From Paenibacillus peoriae KCTC 3763 (GTDB lineage: Bacteria > Bacillota > Bacilli > Paenibacillales > Paenibacillaceae), in contig NZ_AGFX01000022.1 of the NCBI RefSeq assembly GCF_000236805.1, forward strand, positions 1 to 53,769: a DNA stretch of 53,769 bases. The letters run 5' to 3'. The position numbers and the translations under genes are program-made. Position 1 is the stretch's first letter, and every line of letters starts with the position of its first letter. Positions 31,022 through 40,140 of the stretch are shown here, one piece after another. The notes beneath the pieces were generated by a model, which was given only the letters and a program-made list of their open reading frames with translations, was not told the origin of the DNA and made no database searches.

Positions 31022-33199
31022 TTATTGCATAATCCGATGCACGGTGTATACATCTTTCACCCGTTTGATCCGTTCGACAACCGAATGCAAATGATCCGTA
31101 TTGCGGATGAGAATCGTAATGTGAATCATCGCCATTTTGTTTTTGTCGGTACGGCCTGTAACGGCAGAGAAGCTGGTTTTGTTCTCGGATATAGCCTGAA
31201 GCACTTCGTTCAGCAGACCGTTGCGGTCATGTCCTGTAATCTCGATATCGACGCTATAATTGACCTCTGCTGCTTCCTCCCACTCAACCTCGATCACACG
31301 AGCCTGATCTTCCCCCGTACCCGCAGGAATATTAGGACAATCTGTCCGGTGAACCGATACGCCGCGGCCACGTGTTACATAACCGATAATGTCGTCTCCC
31401 GGCACGGGATTGCAACATCGTGCAAAACGAACGAGTAAATTGTCGACTCCTCTGACGCTGACGCCGTTCGTCGGTGTTTTTTTACGTTCACCCTGCGGTT
31501 TGTACTCCTTGACCTCGGTCGTCAGTTCGATCAGCCGTGCCTCTTCCTGCTCCTTGCGCAGCTTCTCCGTCAGACGTGTACAGACCTGAGCTGCGGTTAT
31601 ACCGCCAAAGCCAATCGCCGACAGCATATCCTCTATATCGTTGAAAGAAAACTTTGCTGCCGCTTCCTGAAGCTTGTCGTCACTCATCCATACCGAAGGC
31701 TCTATATCGCGTTTTTTGAGCTCACGCTCCAGATTCTCACGGCCTTTTTCGATATTCTCCTCGCGCTTTTCTTTCTTAAACCATTGCTTGATTTTACTGC
31801 GCGCGTGAGAGGACTGGGCAATTTTGAGCCAGTCCTGACTAGGTCCATAAGAATGCTTGGACGTCATAATTTCGACGATATCGCCGGTTTTAAGCCGATA
31901 GTCCAATGGCACAATTCTTCCGTTTACCTTGGAGCCAATCGTTCGGTTACCAACTTCAGTATGAATACGGAAAGCAAAGTCCAGCGGAACCGATCCGGCA
32001 GGCAGCTCAATGACTTCCCCTTTTGGAGTGAACACAAACACAAGGTCCGAGAAAAAGTCCATTTTGAGCGATTCCACAAATTCAGACGCGTCCTTCGCCT
32101 CATTTTGCAGCTCCAGAATTTCCCGAAAAAAGGTGATTTTATCCTCAAAGTTCGTGTTGTTTGCTCCATTGCCTTCTTTATAAGCCCAATGGGCCGCAAT
32201 CCCGAATTCAGCTGTGCGATGCATATCCACCGTGCGAATTTGCACCTCGGTAGGTTCCCCGTTGGGGCCCACGACTGTCGTATGAAGGGACTGATACATA
32301 TTGGCCTTAGGCATGGCAATATAATCCTTAAACCGTCCCGGCATAGGCTTCCACAACGTATGGATGATCCCCAGGGTGGCATAACAATCCTTAATGTTAT
32401 CCACAATAATACGAATCGCCAGCAAATCATATATTTCATTGAATTGCTTGTTCTTCGTTGTCATTTTTTTAAACACACTGTAAATGTGCTTGGGACGCCC
32501 GGAAAGATCAGCCTGAATACCCATCTCTTCCAATTTTTCCTTGATACGTACAATAACATTATCAATAAACTGCTCCCGCTCTGCCCGTTTCTTATGCATC
32601 AAATTGGCGATGCGATAATACTGCTGAGGATTCAGATAGCGAAGAGCAATATCTTCCATTTCCCATTTAATCGCTGAAATACCTAAACGGTTCGCAATCG
32701 GGCAAAAAATCTCCAGCGTTTCATAAGCAATTCGGCGCTGGCTTTCCTCCGACTGATATTTCAAGGTGCGCATATTATGCAGACGATCCGCCAGCTTAAT
32801 AACAATGACACGAATGTCCTGTGCCATGGCAATAAACATTTTACGATAATTTTCGTTCTGCTGTTCTTCCTTGGAACGGAACTGGATACGCTCCAGCTTC
32901 GTCAAACCATCGACAAGCATCGCACATGTATCGCCAAAATGCTCGCGAATCTGCGCCAAAGACACCGTCGTATCCTCCACAACGTCATGTAAAAGAGCGG
33001 CGATAATGGAGATGGTATCCATCTGCATATTAACGACGATATCAGCAACCGCAAGCGGATGCAGAATATAAGGTTCACCGGACTTGCGCGTCTGCCCCGA
33101 ATGGGCCTGCTCGGCAAAATCATAGGCGTCCCTGATGCGGATAAGATCTGCTTCTCTGGTATAGGCCCCGGCCTTTTTAAGTAATTGCTCTATCCCCAT
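31022..33199 (-). CDS. relA: Bifunctional (p)ppGpp synthetase/hydrolase RelA/SpoT (Rel)
   Basis: Rel makes (p)ppGpp from ATP and GDP/GTP during starvation and also degrades it. The 725-aa protein has an intact HD hydrolase domain: RKSGEPYILHPLAVADIV, then AALLHDVVEDT with its HD pair, then KLADRLHNMRTL. The synthetase domain has YQSLHTTVVGPNG and EVQIRTVDMHRTAEFGIAAHWAYKE. A TGS domain (VFTPKGEVIELPAGSVPLDFAFRIHTEVG), a zinc-finger/CC region (RFARCCNPVPGDDIIGYVTRGRGVSVHRTDCPN) and a C-terminal ACT domain follow. Both catalytic domains look complete. The start is ATG at 33199. Confidence 0.96.
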   Translation of the reverse strand: MGIEQLLKKAGAYTREADLIRIRDAYDFAEQAHSGQTRKSGEPYILHPLAVADIVVNMQMDTISIIAALLHDVVEDTTVSLAQIREHFGDTCAMLVDGLTKLERIQFRSKEEQQNENYRKMFIAMAQDIRVIVIKLADRLHNMRTLKYQSEESQRRIAYETLEIFCPIANRLGISAIKWEMEDIALRYLNPQQYYRIANLMHKKRAEREQFIDNVIVRIKEKLEEMGIQADLSGRPKHIYSVFKKMTTKNKQFNEIYDLLAIRIIVDNIKDCYATLGIIHTLWKPMPGRFKDYIAMPKANMYQSLHTTVVGPNGEPTEVQIRTVDMHRTAEFGIAAHWAYKEGNGANNTNFEDKITFFREILELQNEAKDASEFVESLKMDFFSDLVFVFTPKGEVIELPAGSVPLDFAFRIHTEVGNRTIGSKVNGRIVPLDYRLKTGDIVEIMTSKHSYGPSQDWLKIAQSSHARSKIKQWFKKEKREENIEKGRENLERELKKRDIEPSVWMSDDKLQEAAAKFSFNDIEDMLSAIGFGGITAAQVCTRLTEKLRKEQEEARLIELTTEVKEYKPQGERKKTPTNGVSVRGVDNLLVRFARCCNPVPGDDIIGYVTRGRGVSVHRTDCPNIPAGTGEDQARVIEVEWEEAAEVNYSVDIEITGHDRNGLLNEVLQAISENKTSFSAVTGRTDKNKMAMIHITILIRNTDHLHSVVERIKRVKDVYTVHRIMQ

Positions 33200-33468
33200 T
33201 CTGCTCTATTCCGTGTCCTTTCTATGCAAAATGGAACCCGCCGATCAATGTCGCGCAAAGGTTCCCTTTTAAAAGTGATTTCCTATAATTATGACGGTTA
33301 CTACGTCACACGTCAACTATTACAGGTTGGGCATTGTTGACTTATTTCGTCACAAATAGACCAGCAAATCAGGATTGTTGACGAAATGAAACGAATTTAT
33401 ATTGAAAAAAATACGAAAAGTAATTAATGTATATAAGAATAATTGAAAGAACTAAGGAGTGAACTGCG
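33200..33468. other. Divergent relA/uraA intergenic region
   Basis: Contains a GGAACC/GGTTCC hairpin (33229-33262) close to the relA start. A cluster of GTCAAC/GTTGAC and GTCACA elements lies between 33303 and 33382. A possible uraA promoter follows (TTGAAA 33402-33407, 17 bases, TAATGT 33425-33430). A PyrR-binding leader or attenuator is not evident. Confidence 0.45.
33402..33430 (+). promoter_or_regulatory. Possible uraA promoter
   Basis: TTGAAA and TAATGT with a 17-base spacer, followed by the AAGGAG ribosome site (33454-33459). The -10 is imperfect. Confidence 0.35.
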
Positions 33469-34779
33469 TTGCAACGCGAAATTCAAGTTAATGAAAAGCT
33501 TCCGGCAGGACCCGGGTTCCTGCTCAGCGTACAGCATTTGTTTGCCATGTTTGGCAGCACCGTGCTGGTGCCGAATATTTTCGGTGTCGATCCCGGCATG
33601 ATTTTGCTAATGAACGGTATTGGCACACTGCTGTACATATGGATCTGCCGAGGCAAAATTCCCGCCTATCTCGGCTCCAGCTTCGCTTTTATCGCTCCCG
33701 TTAGCCTTGTGCTTAAAAGCAATCCCGGCGTTAACGGTTACGCTATGGCCCTCGGTGCTTTCATCGTAACGGGTGTTATTTTTTGTCTTGTCGCACTGGT
33801 GATCAAATATGCCGGAACTCGTTGGCTGGATGTGGTATTTCCACCCGCAGTCATGGGCTCCATTGTAGCTCTGATCGGACTGGAGCTGGTTCCGGTTGCA
33901 GCAGGCATGGCAGGCATTATCAATTCAGACCCTACTAAAGCCTGGTCTCCAGATCCCAAAACCATTACCCTTTCCCTTGTTACACTCGGAGTCACTATTC
34001 TGGGTGCGGTATTATTCCGCGGATTTGCCAAAATCATTCATATCTTGATCGGTATTGTGGTGGGCTATGTGCTTGCTTATTTTATGGGTATGGTCAATAC
34101 ACAGGCCATTGCGGACGCTCCCTTGTTTGGGCATCCTGTCATCACCACTCCAGTATTTAATACCTCGGCTATGCTGACAATTCTTCCTGTCGCTCTGGTC
34201 GTTATCGTGGAGCATATTGGTCATTTGCTCGTAACCAGCAACATCGTTGGACGCGAGCTGTCCAAAGATCCCGGTCTGCATCGTTCACTGCTGGGTAACG
34301 GTATTTCCACTGTGATTTCCGGCTTTGTCGGCTCTACGCCCAATACAACCTATGGTGAAAACATCGGTGTCATGGCATTAACGAAGGTGTACTCCATATG
34401 GGTCATTGGCGGTGCCGCAGTAATTGCCATCCTGCTCTCCTTCTCAGGTACCTTCTCAGCAATTGTTTCCAACATCCCGGCTCCAGTCATGGGTGGCGTA
34501 TCCTTGCTGTTGTTCGGTGTCATCGCTGCCTCCGGTCTGAGAATCTTTGTCGAGCAAAAGGTGGATTTCGCCAAGCCGACCAATATGCTGCTCGCTACCA
34601 TCGTACTTGTTGTCGGAATCAGCGGTACGACACTCACTTGGGGCGCGGTTACCCTGAAAGGTATGGCGCTGGCAACAATCATCGGCATCGTCCTCAGCCT
34701 GTTCTTCAAGCTGGTTGACGTGCTCGGCTGGTCGAATGATAAAACTCAGGAGCCTTTAACGGAAAAAACACCGGATTAA
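33469..34779 (+). CDS. uraA: Uracil permease (NCS2/UraA-PyrP family)
   Basis: The 436-aa membrane symporter imports uracil. It shows LLSVQHLFAMFGSTVLVPNIFGVDP (residues ~17-41) and IPAYLGSSFAFIAP (~64-77). The substrate-binding helix region VALIGLELVPVAA, the conserved VVIVEHIGHLLVTSNIVGR (~245-263, glutamate of TM8) and STPNTTYGENIGVMALTKVYS (~290-310, second catalytic Glu) are also present. The start is TTG at 33469 after AAGGAG. It is a single plus-strand gene set between relA and apt, which are close neighbours in B. subtilis, so it looks like an insertion into that block. A strong terminator follows. Confidence 0.93.
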   Translation: MQREIQVNEKLPAGPGFLLSVQHLFAMFGSTVLVPNIFGVDPGMILLMNGIGTLLYIWICRGKIPAYLGSSFAFIAPVSLVLKSNPGVNGYAMALGAFIVTGVIFCLVALVIKYAGTRWLDVVFPPAVMGSIVALIGLELVPVAAGMAGIINSDPTKAWSPDPKTITLSLVTLGVTILGAVLFRGFAKIIHILIGIVVGYVLAYFMGMVNTQAIADAPLFGHPVITTPVFNTSAMLTILPVALVVIVEHIGHLLVTSNIVGRELSKDPGLHRSLLGNGISTVISGFVGSTPNTTYGENIGVMALTKVYSIWVIGGAAVIAILLSFSGTFSAIVSNIPAPVMGGVSLLLFGVIAASGLRIFVEQKVDFAKPTNMLLATIVLVVGISGTTLTWGAVTLKGMALATIIGIVLSLFFKLVDVLGWSNDKTQEPLTEKTPD

Positions 34780-34797
34780 TACCTCTTCCTTTACATG

Positions 34798-34888
34798 AAA
34801 ACGCCGACCTCTATGAGATACGAGTCCATCACGTACTTGTCTAACATCCAAGTGCGTTGGCTCGTACCTGCGTGGACGGCGTTTTTTT
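34798..34888 (+). terminator. Long hairpin terminator after uraA
   Basis: AAAACGCCG pairs with CGGCGTTTTTTT. Inside, ACGAGTCCATCACGTACTTG pairs with CAAGTGCGTTGGCTCGT, giving an unusually long two-part stem. Confidence 0.8.
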
Positions 34889-34970
34889 AAATTCATATCT
34901 TATAATTTAAAATTAAAATCACACTACCATGGCTGAGATAAATAATTATATTGCGGATCATTATCAAACA

Positions 34971-35024
34971 AAATAGTCCGATGGAGCAACTCTTTAGATA
35001 AAGAGATGTTCCATCGGACTATTT
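34971..35024. terminator. Long inverted repeat terminating apt (bidirectional)
   Basis: AAATAGTCCGATGGA pairs exactly with TCCATCGGACTATTT, and inner CTCTTT/AAAGAG extends the stem. On the minus strand TATTTTGTTTG follows, 50 bases beyond the apt stop. Confidence 0.75.
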
Positions 35025-35075
35025 AGATGATCCATACATAAATATTTCCCGGGAAAACCCCGGATTTCCAAAGCC

Positions 35076-35588
35076 CTAATATTTAATCAGGGTGAATACA
35101 TCTACGTCAGGCAGTTTCGCCCGACCGTTGAGTTCAGACAGCTCTATAAGAAAAGCAGCTCCCACCACATTTCCACCAAGCTGACGCACCAAGTTCACAG
35201 ATGTAGCAATGGTTCCTCCTGTTGCAAGCAGGTCATCCGCAATCAATACATTTTGCCCCGGCTCAATAGCATCCTTATGCATAGCAAGCATATCCTTGCC
35301 ATATTCCAAACCATATGCTTCTTCAATGGTTTCCCCAGGCAGCTTTCCACTTTTACGAATTGGAATAAAACCAACGCCAAGAGCGTAGGCCAGGGGCGCA
35401 CCTACGACAAATCCGCGTGCCTCGGGGCCCGCAATCAAATCAATTTTTAAATCCGATACCAGTTCCTTCATATCGTTGATTGCCTTGCGATACAGTTCAC
35501 CATTTTTCATCAAGGTCGTAATGTCCTTAAAACTAATCCCTGGTTGTGGAAAATCGGGAATCACTCGAATATATTCTTGGTAGTTCAA
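35076..35588 (-). CDS. apt: Adenine phosphoribosyltransferase Apt
   Basis: Apt converts adenine and PRPP to AMP (purine salvage). The 170-aa protein shows YIRVIPDFPQPGISFKDITTLM, the AGPEARGFVVGAPLAYALGVGFIPIRKSGKLPGETIEEAY region, and the PRPP-binding motif VLIADDLLATGGT (residues ~114-126). The start is TTG at 35588, seven bases after AGGAGG. It lies 69 bases after recJ, the same order as B. subtilis recJ-apt-relA, but here uraA separates it from relA. Confidence 0.95.
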   Translation of the reverse strand: MNYQEYIRVIPDFPQPGISFKDITTLMKNGELYRKAINDMKELVSDLKIDLIAGPEARGFVVGAPLAYALGVGFIPIRKSGKLPGETIEEAYGLEYGKDMLAMHKDAIEPGQNVLIADDLLATGGTIATSVNLVRQLGGNVVGAAFLIELSELNGRAKLPDVDVFTLIKY

Positions 35589-35657
35589 CTTAGTTCCTCC
35601 TACTGTAAACTTCTAAATTAGTATATCCATTGTACAACTTAAACTTGAGACTATACC

Positions 35658-38054
35658 TCAAGACGCGCCCTTCATAAGTGACATAATCCAACTCGTCATC
35701 TGGGTTGTATCCGAATCCAGTAAATAACGCTCCATTTCAGCCATATCATATAGTTCCTGATAGCGCGGAGAAGTCGTTAAATCGCGCTTGGGCGGATTGG
35801 GTACAAAACAAAATTGCCCCTCTGCACGCGTCATAAACTCAAGCTCCTCGAAGATGTCCAGCACTTTGGATAACATACGTACTGAACAGGAACACTGCCG
35901 ACTAAGAGCAGGCAGCATCGCTTTTTCGTCAACAGGCTGTGTTCCCATGCGGGAAAGCACAACATAAATACGCTTGAATAGCTCCCTGTCGGGGCTTACG
36001 AGCCGACCGGCACGTTCACTGACCGAATGCAGGAGAAATACATTTTCTACATTTTCAAAGGTAGACCATACTGCCTGTAGCTGCTCCGGCGTTTCCGGTG
36101 GCTCCAGCACGAACAATGACTTCACAGATTGCTGCGCATCCCTTTGACCATTACTGGGAGTAATAGTACCATCCTTATCGTATAACCATACGAATTCAGC
36201 GTTCACAGACCCCGTTGGACGAAGTGTGGATGAAGGATGTATCAATACTGCAACGTCATTTTTTCTCTCCTCTACACGCGGATGAAAAATGTTCAAGCCT
36301 CGTTCCAGTTCGGCAATAGGGTTCGATACTCCGCGATAATCAAAAATTTGCGGTGCCTGCACACGAATATCCTGCATCATCAGTTGGAGAGACCGTTTGC
36401 CGTTCCACTCATTAATGGACAGCTCACCCAGCAGGTCCAGTTCGGTTTGTTGCTGTAAAAAATCAGCCAAATCACCACGCTGGAAGGCAATTGCATCCAG
36501 CGATAGTCCATTCTGCTCCAGCAGAAGCTTCACATGATTTTTCTCACGTCCCATTTTACGAGCCTCGCGTAATTGAAGACCTTGTAATACGAATCGTGGA
36601 GAAGGGTTCCCCATACCAAAAGGTTGCAACAATTCCAGGTCTTCAACCGCCTGTAAAGATACCTCGTCCAGACGACAGACCATATCTGCTTCAGCTACGG
36701 GAATAAGGTCTTCCGGTGTCAAAATTGAACCGGCATAGCGGTTAAGCCGCTCCTCGAACAATTCCAGATTGTCACGGCTCAGCGTCATACCCGCAGCCGA
36801 AGGATGACCGCCAAAATGCTCCATCAGCTCATGGCTGTCTGTAAGAGCACTGTAGATATCCAATGCAGGGATAGAACGAGCAGAACCTTTACACATACCT
36901 GTCTCGGCATCTATCCCAAGAATAATGGTTGGACGATAATGGCGATCCAATAGCTTGGACGCCACAATGCCGACGACCCCCACGTTCCAGCCTTCACCAG
37001 CCAAAACAATAACTGAGGGGAGCTTGCCTCCATTCAGCTTGGCTGCCAGCTGCTGCTCTGCTTGCTCCACAATTCGTTCGACCACCTGTTGACGCTCACG
37101 GTTAAGCAGATCGAGCGCATGCGCTAGTTGATCTGCTTCTTCCTCTTGTTCTGTCGTCAGCAGGGAAACCGCTCGTCCCGCATGATCCAGACGTCCACTG
37201 GCATTAATACGCGGTGCCAAGGCAAATGCGATGTTGACAGAAGTCACTGTAGGCATATCCACACCTGCTACACCAAGCAACGCCCGAATCCCAGGAAACG
37301 CAGAGCTTTTCATCGCTTGAATCCCTCTGCGTACCACCGCCCGATTCTCACCATGTAACGGCATCAGATCCGCTACCGTACCAATAGCGGCGATTTCAAA
37401 CCATTCCTCAGGCACCTCATCCAGGAGTGCCTGTGCTAGCTTAAGAGCAACACCAGCACCTGCAAGGCCTTTAAACGGGTATGGACAACCGGGCAGCTTC
37501 GGATTAATCAAGGTATACGCCTTGGGGAGCACAGCAGGCGGCTCATGGTGATCGGTCACAATAACATCGATACCCAAGGATGTTGCATAATCAATTTGCT
37601 CAACTGCACTAATTCCAGTATCTACCGTAATGACCAGCGTAACTCCCTGCTGATGAGCCCAATCCAGAGCATGATTATGCAGGCCGTATCCCTCATTGGA
37701 ACGGTGGGGAATATAAATATCATAAGAGGCCTTTAGGAAACGCATAAGCTGAATCATCAATGATGTACTGGATACTCCGTCCGCATCATAATCGCCATAG
37801 ATTAATATATGCTCGCCGCGCTCCAGAGCCTTGCGAATTCTAGGCACAGCCTCTTTCATGCCAAGAAGCAGATAAGGGTCGTGTATATCATCCACACTTC
37901 CGTACAAAAAGCGGTTTGCTTCCCCGGCCGTAGTGACGCCCCGGTTCACTAAAAGCCGGGACAACAATGGTGAGATCCCCAGCTCTTCTGTTAACGGCTG
38001 GGCCGCCGCCAGATTAATTTCCGGGGTTTTCCATCTGTACTGCGAATGAAGCAA
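35658..38054 (-). CDS. recJ: Single-stranded-DNA-specific 5'-3' exonuclease RecJ
   Basis: RecJ degrades single-stranded DNA 5' to 3' in recombination and mismatch repair. The 798-aa protein has DHH motifs YGDYDADGVSST (residues ~82-93) and VTDHHEPPAVLP (~165-176). It also has the DHHA1 domain with NASGRLDHAGRAV and GGHPSAAGMTL, the OB-fold, and a C-terminal extension of ~220 residues as in other Bacillales RecJ. The start is TTG at 38054 after AAAGGTG; no nearer ATG is in frame. Confidence 0.94.
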   Translation of the reverse strand: MLHSQYRWKTPEINLAAAQPLTEELGISPLLSRLLVNRGVTTAGEANRFLYGSVDDIHDPYLLLGMKEAVPRIRKALERGEHILIYGDYDADGVSSTSLMIQLMRFLKASYDIYIPHRSNEGYGLHNHALDWAHQQGVTLVITVDTGISAVEQIDYATSLGIDVIVTDHHEPPAVLPKAYTLINPKLPGCPYPFKGLAGAGVALKLAQALLDEVPEEWFEIAAIGTVADLMPLHGENRAVVRRGIQAMKSSAFPGIRALLGVAGVDMPTVTSVNIAFALAPRINASGRLDHAGRAVSLLTTEQEEEADQLAHALDLLNRERQQVVERIVEQAEQQLAAKLNGGKLPSVIVLAGEGWNVGVVGIVASKLLDRHYRPTIILGIDAETGMCKGSARSIPALDIYSALTDSHELMEHFGGHPSAAGMTLSRDNLELFEERLNRYAGSILTPEDLIPVAEADMVCRLDEVSLQAVEDLELLQPFGMGNPSPRFVLQGLQLREARKMGREKNHVKLLLEQNGLSLDAIAFQRGDLADFLQQQTELDLLGELSINEWNGKRSLQLMMQDIRVQAPQIFDYRGVSNPIAELERGLNIFHPRVEERKNDVAVLIHPSSTLRPTGSVNAEFVWLYDKDGTITPSNGQRDAQQSVKSLFVLEPPETPEQLQAVWSTFENVENVFLLHSVSERAGRLVSPDRELFKRIYVVLSRMGTQPVDEKAMLPALSRQCSCSVRMLSKVLDIFEELEFMTRAEGQFCFVPNPPKRDLTTSPRYQELYDMAEMERYLLDSDTTQMTSWIMSLMKGAS

Positions 38055-38087
38055 TCCTATTCACCTTTCTTTCATAGTCGTCTTGCA

Positions 38088-39041
38088 TTATTGCAACAAG
38101 GACGACACATCATTATCCGGCAGTTCATGATTGGATTTGTAAGGATACCCGGCTTGATAGGGAATGAACTGTATTTGTACATGGGTCACCTGTGGAAAAC
38201 GGGCCAGCAGTAAATTTTTAGCCCGATCGGCAATTTGCTGTGCTTCCTGCACCGTAATCCGAGGATTTACACTAATCGTTACATCCACTGTTATGAAATG
38301 GCCCGCTTCCTTGGCATGGAAATGTTCAATCGTTACAATACCATACACCCGCTGAATGGTCTCCATAAAACCTCGGGAGTCTTCCTCCTGCAAAGGCCTC
38401 GCCGGTGCCTGATAAGCGGTATTCATTACCATCAGATAACCCTTACGCAATACCATACAAGCTACCAGCAAAGCTGCGGTTGGATCCAGATATAACAATG
38501 CCGGCCATTCCATCGCTTTACCAGTCATTGCACCGATCATGCCGATCAATGCAATCAGTGATGCATACAGCGAGTATCGTTCATGATTAGCGTACAGATC
38601 TGCTTCCGCTTTATGACCATGCTTAATCGAGTAGCGATACTGAAACTGAAATAGCGCCTCTCTCAGCACCAAAGCAACAAAAGCAGTAATTAATGCATAC
38701 AGATCGGGAGCCTGTGGTTCCGGGCTGCTCAATGAGCGGACAGCCGAGATCGCTAGCTGGAGACCACTCATCAGCACTAAAATAGACAGCACGACAGAAA
38801 TGACAGCCCGAACCTTTTCACCATTTCGCAGCCGTGCCAGTACCCCGTGTCCTGTACCATCTTTGGAAAACAGGTCCTGTAACCGGAAAGCACTATCCGC
38901 AGCCGTGTGCAGTGCATCCCCCAGCAATGCTTTGCTGTTTGCCGCATAACCGACAGTCCCCTTGAGAACAGCTAGGGCGAGATTACCAACAATCCCACTC
39001 CACGCTGCAGTTTCTAATGATCGGCTGCGTTCGCTATTCAC
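38088..39041 (-). CDS. Cation diffusion facilitator family protein with altered metal site
   Basis: The 317-aa protein has the CDF layout: ~6 membrane segments and a C-terminal cytosolic domain (GIVTIEHFHAKEAGHFITVDVTISVNPRITVQEAQQIADRAKN). The membrane-2 metal motif is present as H45-T-A-A-D49. In membrane segment 5 the usual HxxxD reads H153-E-R-Y-S157, so the fourth metal ligand is Ser. CDF proteins exchange Zn2+, Mn2+, Fe2+ or similar for protons. With one ligand replaced, metal choice or activity may differ. The start is GTG at 39041, after GGGGGAAA. It is the gene before recJ on the same strand, with a gap of 33 bases. Confidence 0.85.
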   Translation of the reverse strand: MNSERSRSLETAAWSGIVGNLALAVLKGTVGYAANSKALLGDALHTAADSAFRLQDLFSKDGTGHGVLARLRNGEKVRAVISVVLSILVLMSGLQLAISAVRSLSSPEPQAPDLYALITAFVALVLREALFQFQYRYSIKHGHKAEADLYANHERYSLYASLIALIGMIGAMTGKAMEWPALLYLDPTAALLVACMVLRKGYLMVMNTAYQAPARPLQEEDSRGFMETIQRVYGIVTIEHFHAKEAGHFITVDVTISVNPRITVQEAQQIADRAKNLLLARFPQVTHVQIQFIPYQAGYPYKSNHELPDNDVSSLLQ

Positions 39042-39222
39042 AACGTTTCCCCCTCAATCCTGAACTGACCATTTCCCATTAAAGCTCCATTCCATATCTA
39101 ATCCCTCAAAACAAACGATACATGGGCCGCTCCCAACTCAAGGTAAATCTCCAAACCTTAGAAAACCGCGCCCAAGTAGACGCGGCTTTCTCTTAAAATT
39201 ATACTACTAGTATTTGCGTAAC

Positions 39223-40140
39223 TTAAGACTTTGCAGTTTTGACCGTGCCACCGCCAGCAGTCGGCGTTTTTTGTCTCCCTTTCAAAGCAACCCACAGCGG
39301 GCTGGCAATGAAAATGGAAGAATAAGCACCAAACAGCAAGCCGATAACCATCGCAAGTGAGAACATCCGAATCGACTCGCCCCCAAAAATGAACAAGCAC
39401 ACGGAGGCAATAAACACAGTAAACACGGTTGCGAGTGAACGCGTCATTGTCTGGGCAATACTGTGATCGACTACCTGCTCCAAGTCGGCTCTGGACTTCT
39501 TTTTCGCAAATCGCAGATTTTCCCGGATACGGTCAAAAATAACGACAGTATCATTGATGGAGAAACCGACAATCGTCAGAATTGCCGTAATAAAGGTCAA
39601 ATCCACCTCAAGGCGGAAAATGGAGAAAATACTGATGACAAGAAACGCATCATGCAGCAACGAAACAATGGCTGCAACGGCAAAACGCCATTCAAACCGG
39701 ATCGAGATATAGACAGCGATGGCCACTGAGGCCAGCAAGATTGCCCAGATTGCATTTCGCTCCAGTTCTTGGGCCATTTCCGTATCTACGGTATTGACCT
39801 CAAATGAAGCCTTAGGATCAAGCTCTTTATTGAAAGAGGCTTTAAAATCATTCACTTGCTGGTCTGTCAACACCTGTGAAAAACGAATGCCAAAGCGCTC
39901 TTTACCCGGTGTATAATCAACCTCTTTGCCGATTCCCTTCTTGTCCAGCAAAGTTTGAATCTGCTCTTGCGTAACTACCTTGGTCAAATTGACATCCACG
40001 TTGGAGCCGGAACGGAAATCAACCCCGTAATTCAGACCGAATATCGACAAACTCAAAATACCGAGCAATGTGATAATAATCGAAAAGGTATAAAACCACT
40101 TGCTCATCTTGACATATTTATAGTCCCAATTAAAGCGCAC
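39223..40140 (-). CDS. secF: Protein translocase accessory subunit SecF
   Basis: SecF with SecD uses the proton gradient to assist Sec export. The protein begins with MRFNWDYKYVKMSKWFYTFSI and has six membrane segments. Its motifs are GLNYGVDFRSGSNVDV near residue 35, ITAILTIVGFSINDTVVIFDRIREN (residues ~190-214) and TMTRSLATVFTVF. The start is GTG at 40140, about 10 bases after AAGGAG. The in-frame GTG at 40149 is too close to that site. It overlaps the end of secD by 11 bases. B. subtilis has SecD and SecF fused; here they are separate genes. Confidence 0.92.
   Translation of the reverse strand: MRFNWDYKYVKMSKWFYTFSIIITLLGILSLSIFGLNYGVDFRSGSNVDVNLTKVVTQEQIQTLLDKKGIGKEVDYTPGKERFGIRFSQVLTDQQVNDFKASFNKELDPKASFEVNTVDTEMAQELERNAIWAILLASVAIAVYISIRFEWRFAVAAIVSLLHDAFLVISIFSIFRLEVDLTFITAILTIVGFSINDTVVIFDRIRENLRFAKKKSRADLEQVVDHSIAQTMTRSLATVFTVFIASVCLFIFGGESIRMFSLAMVIGLLFGAYSSIFIASPLWVALKGRQKTPTAGGGTVKTAKS

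Noticed and set aside
33383-33468. PyrR-controlled attenuator before uraA
   Set aside because: The distance from the likely promoter to the start is under 50 bases and no competing hairpins are present.
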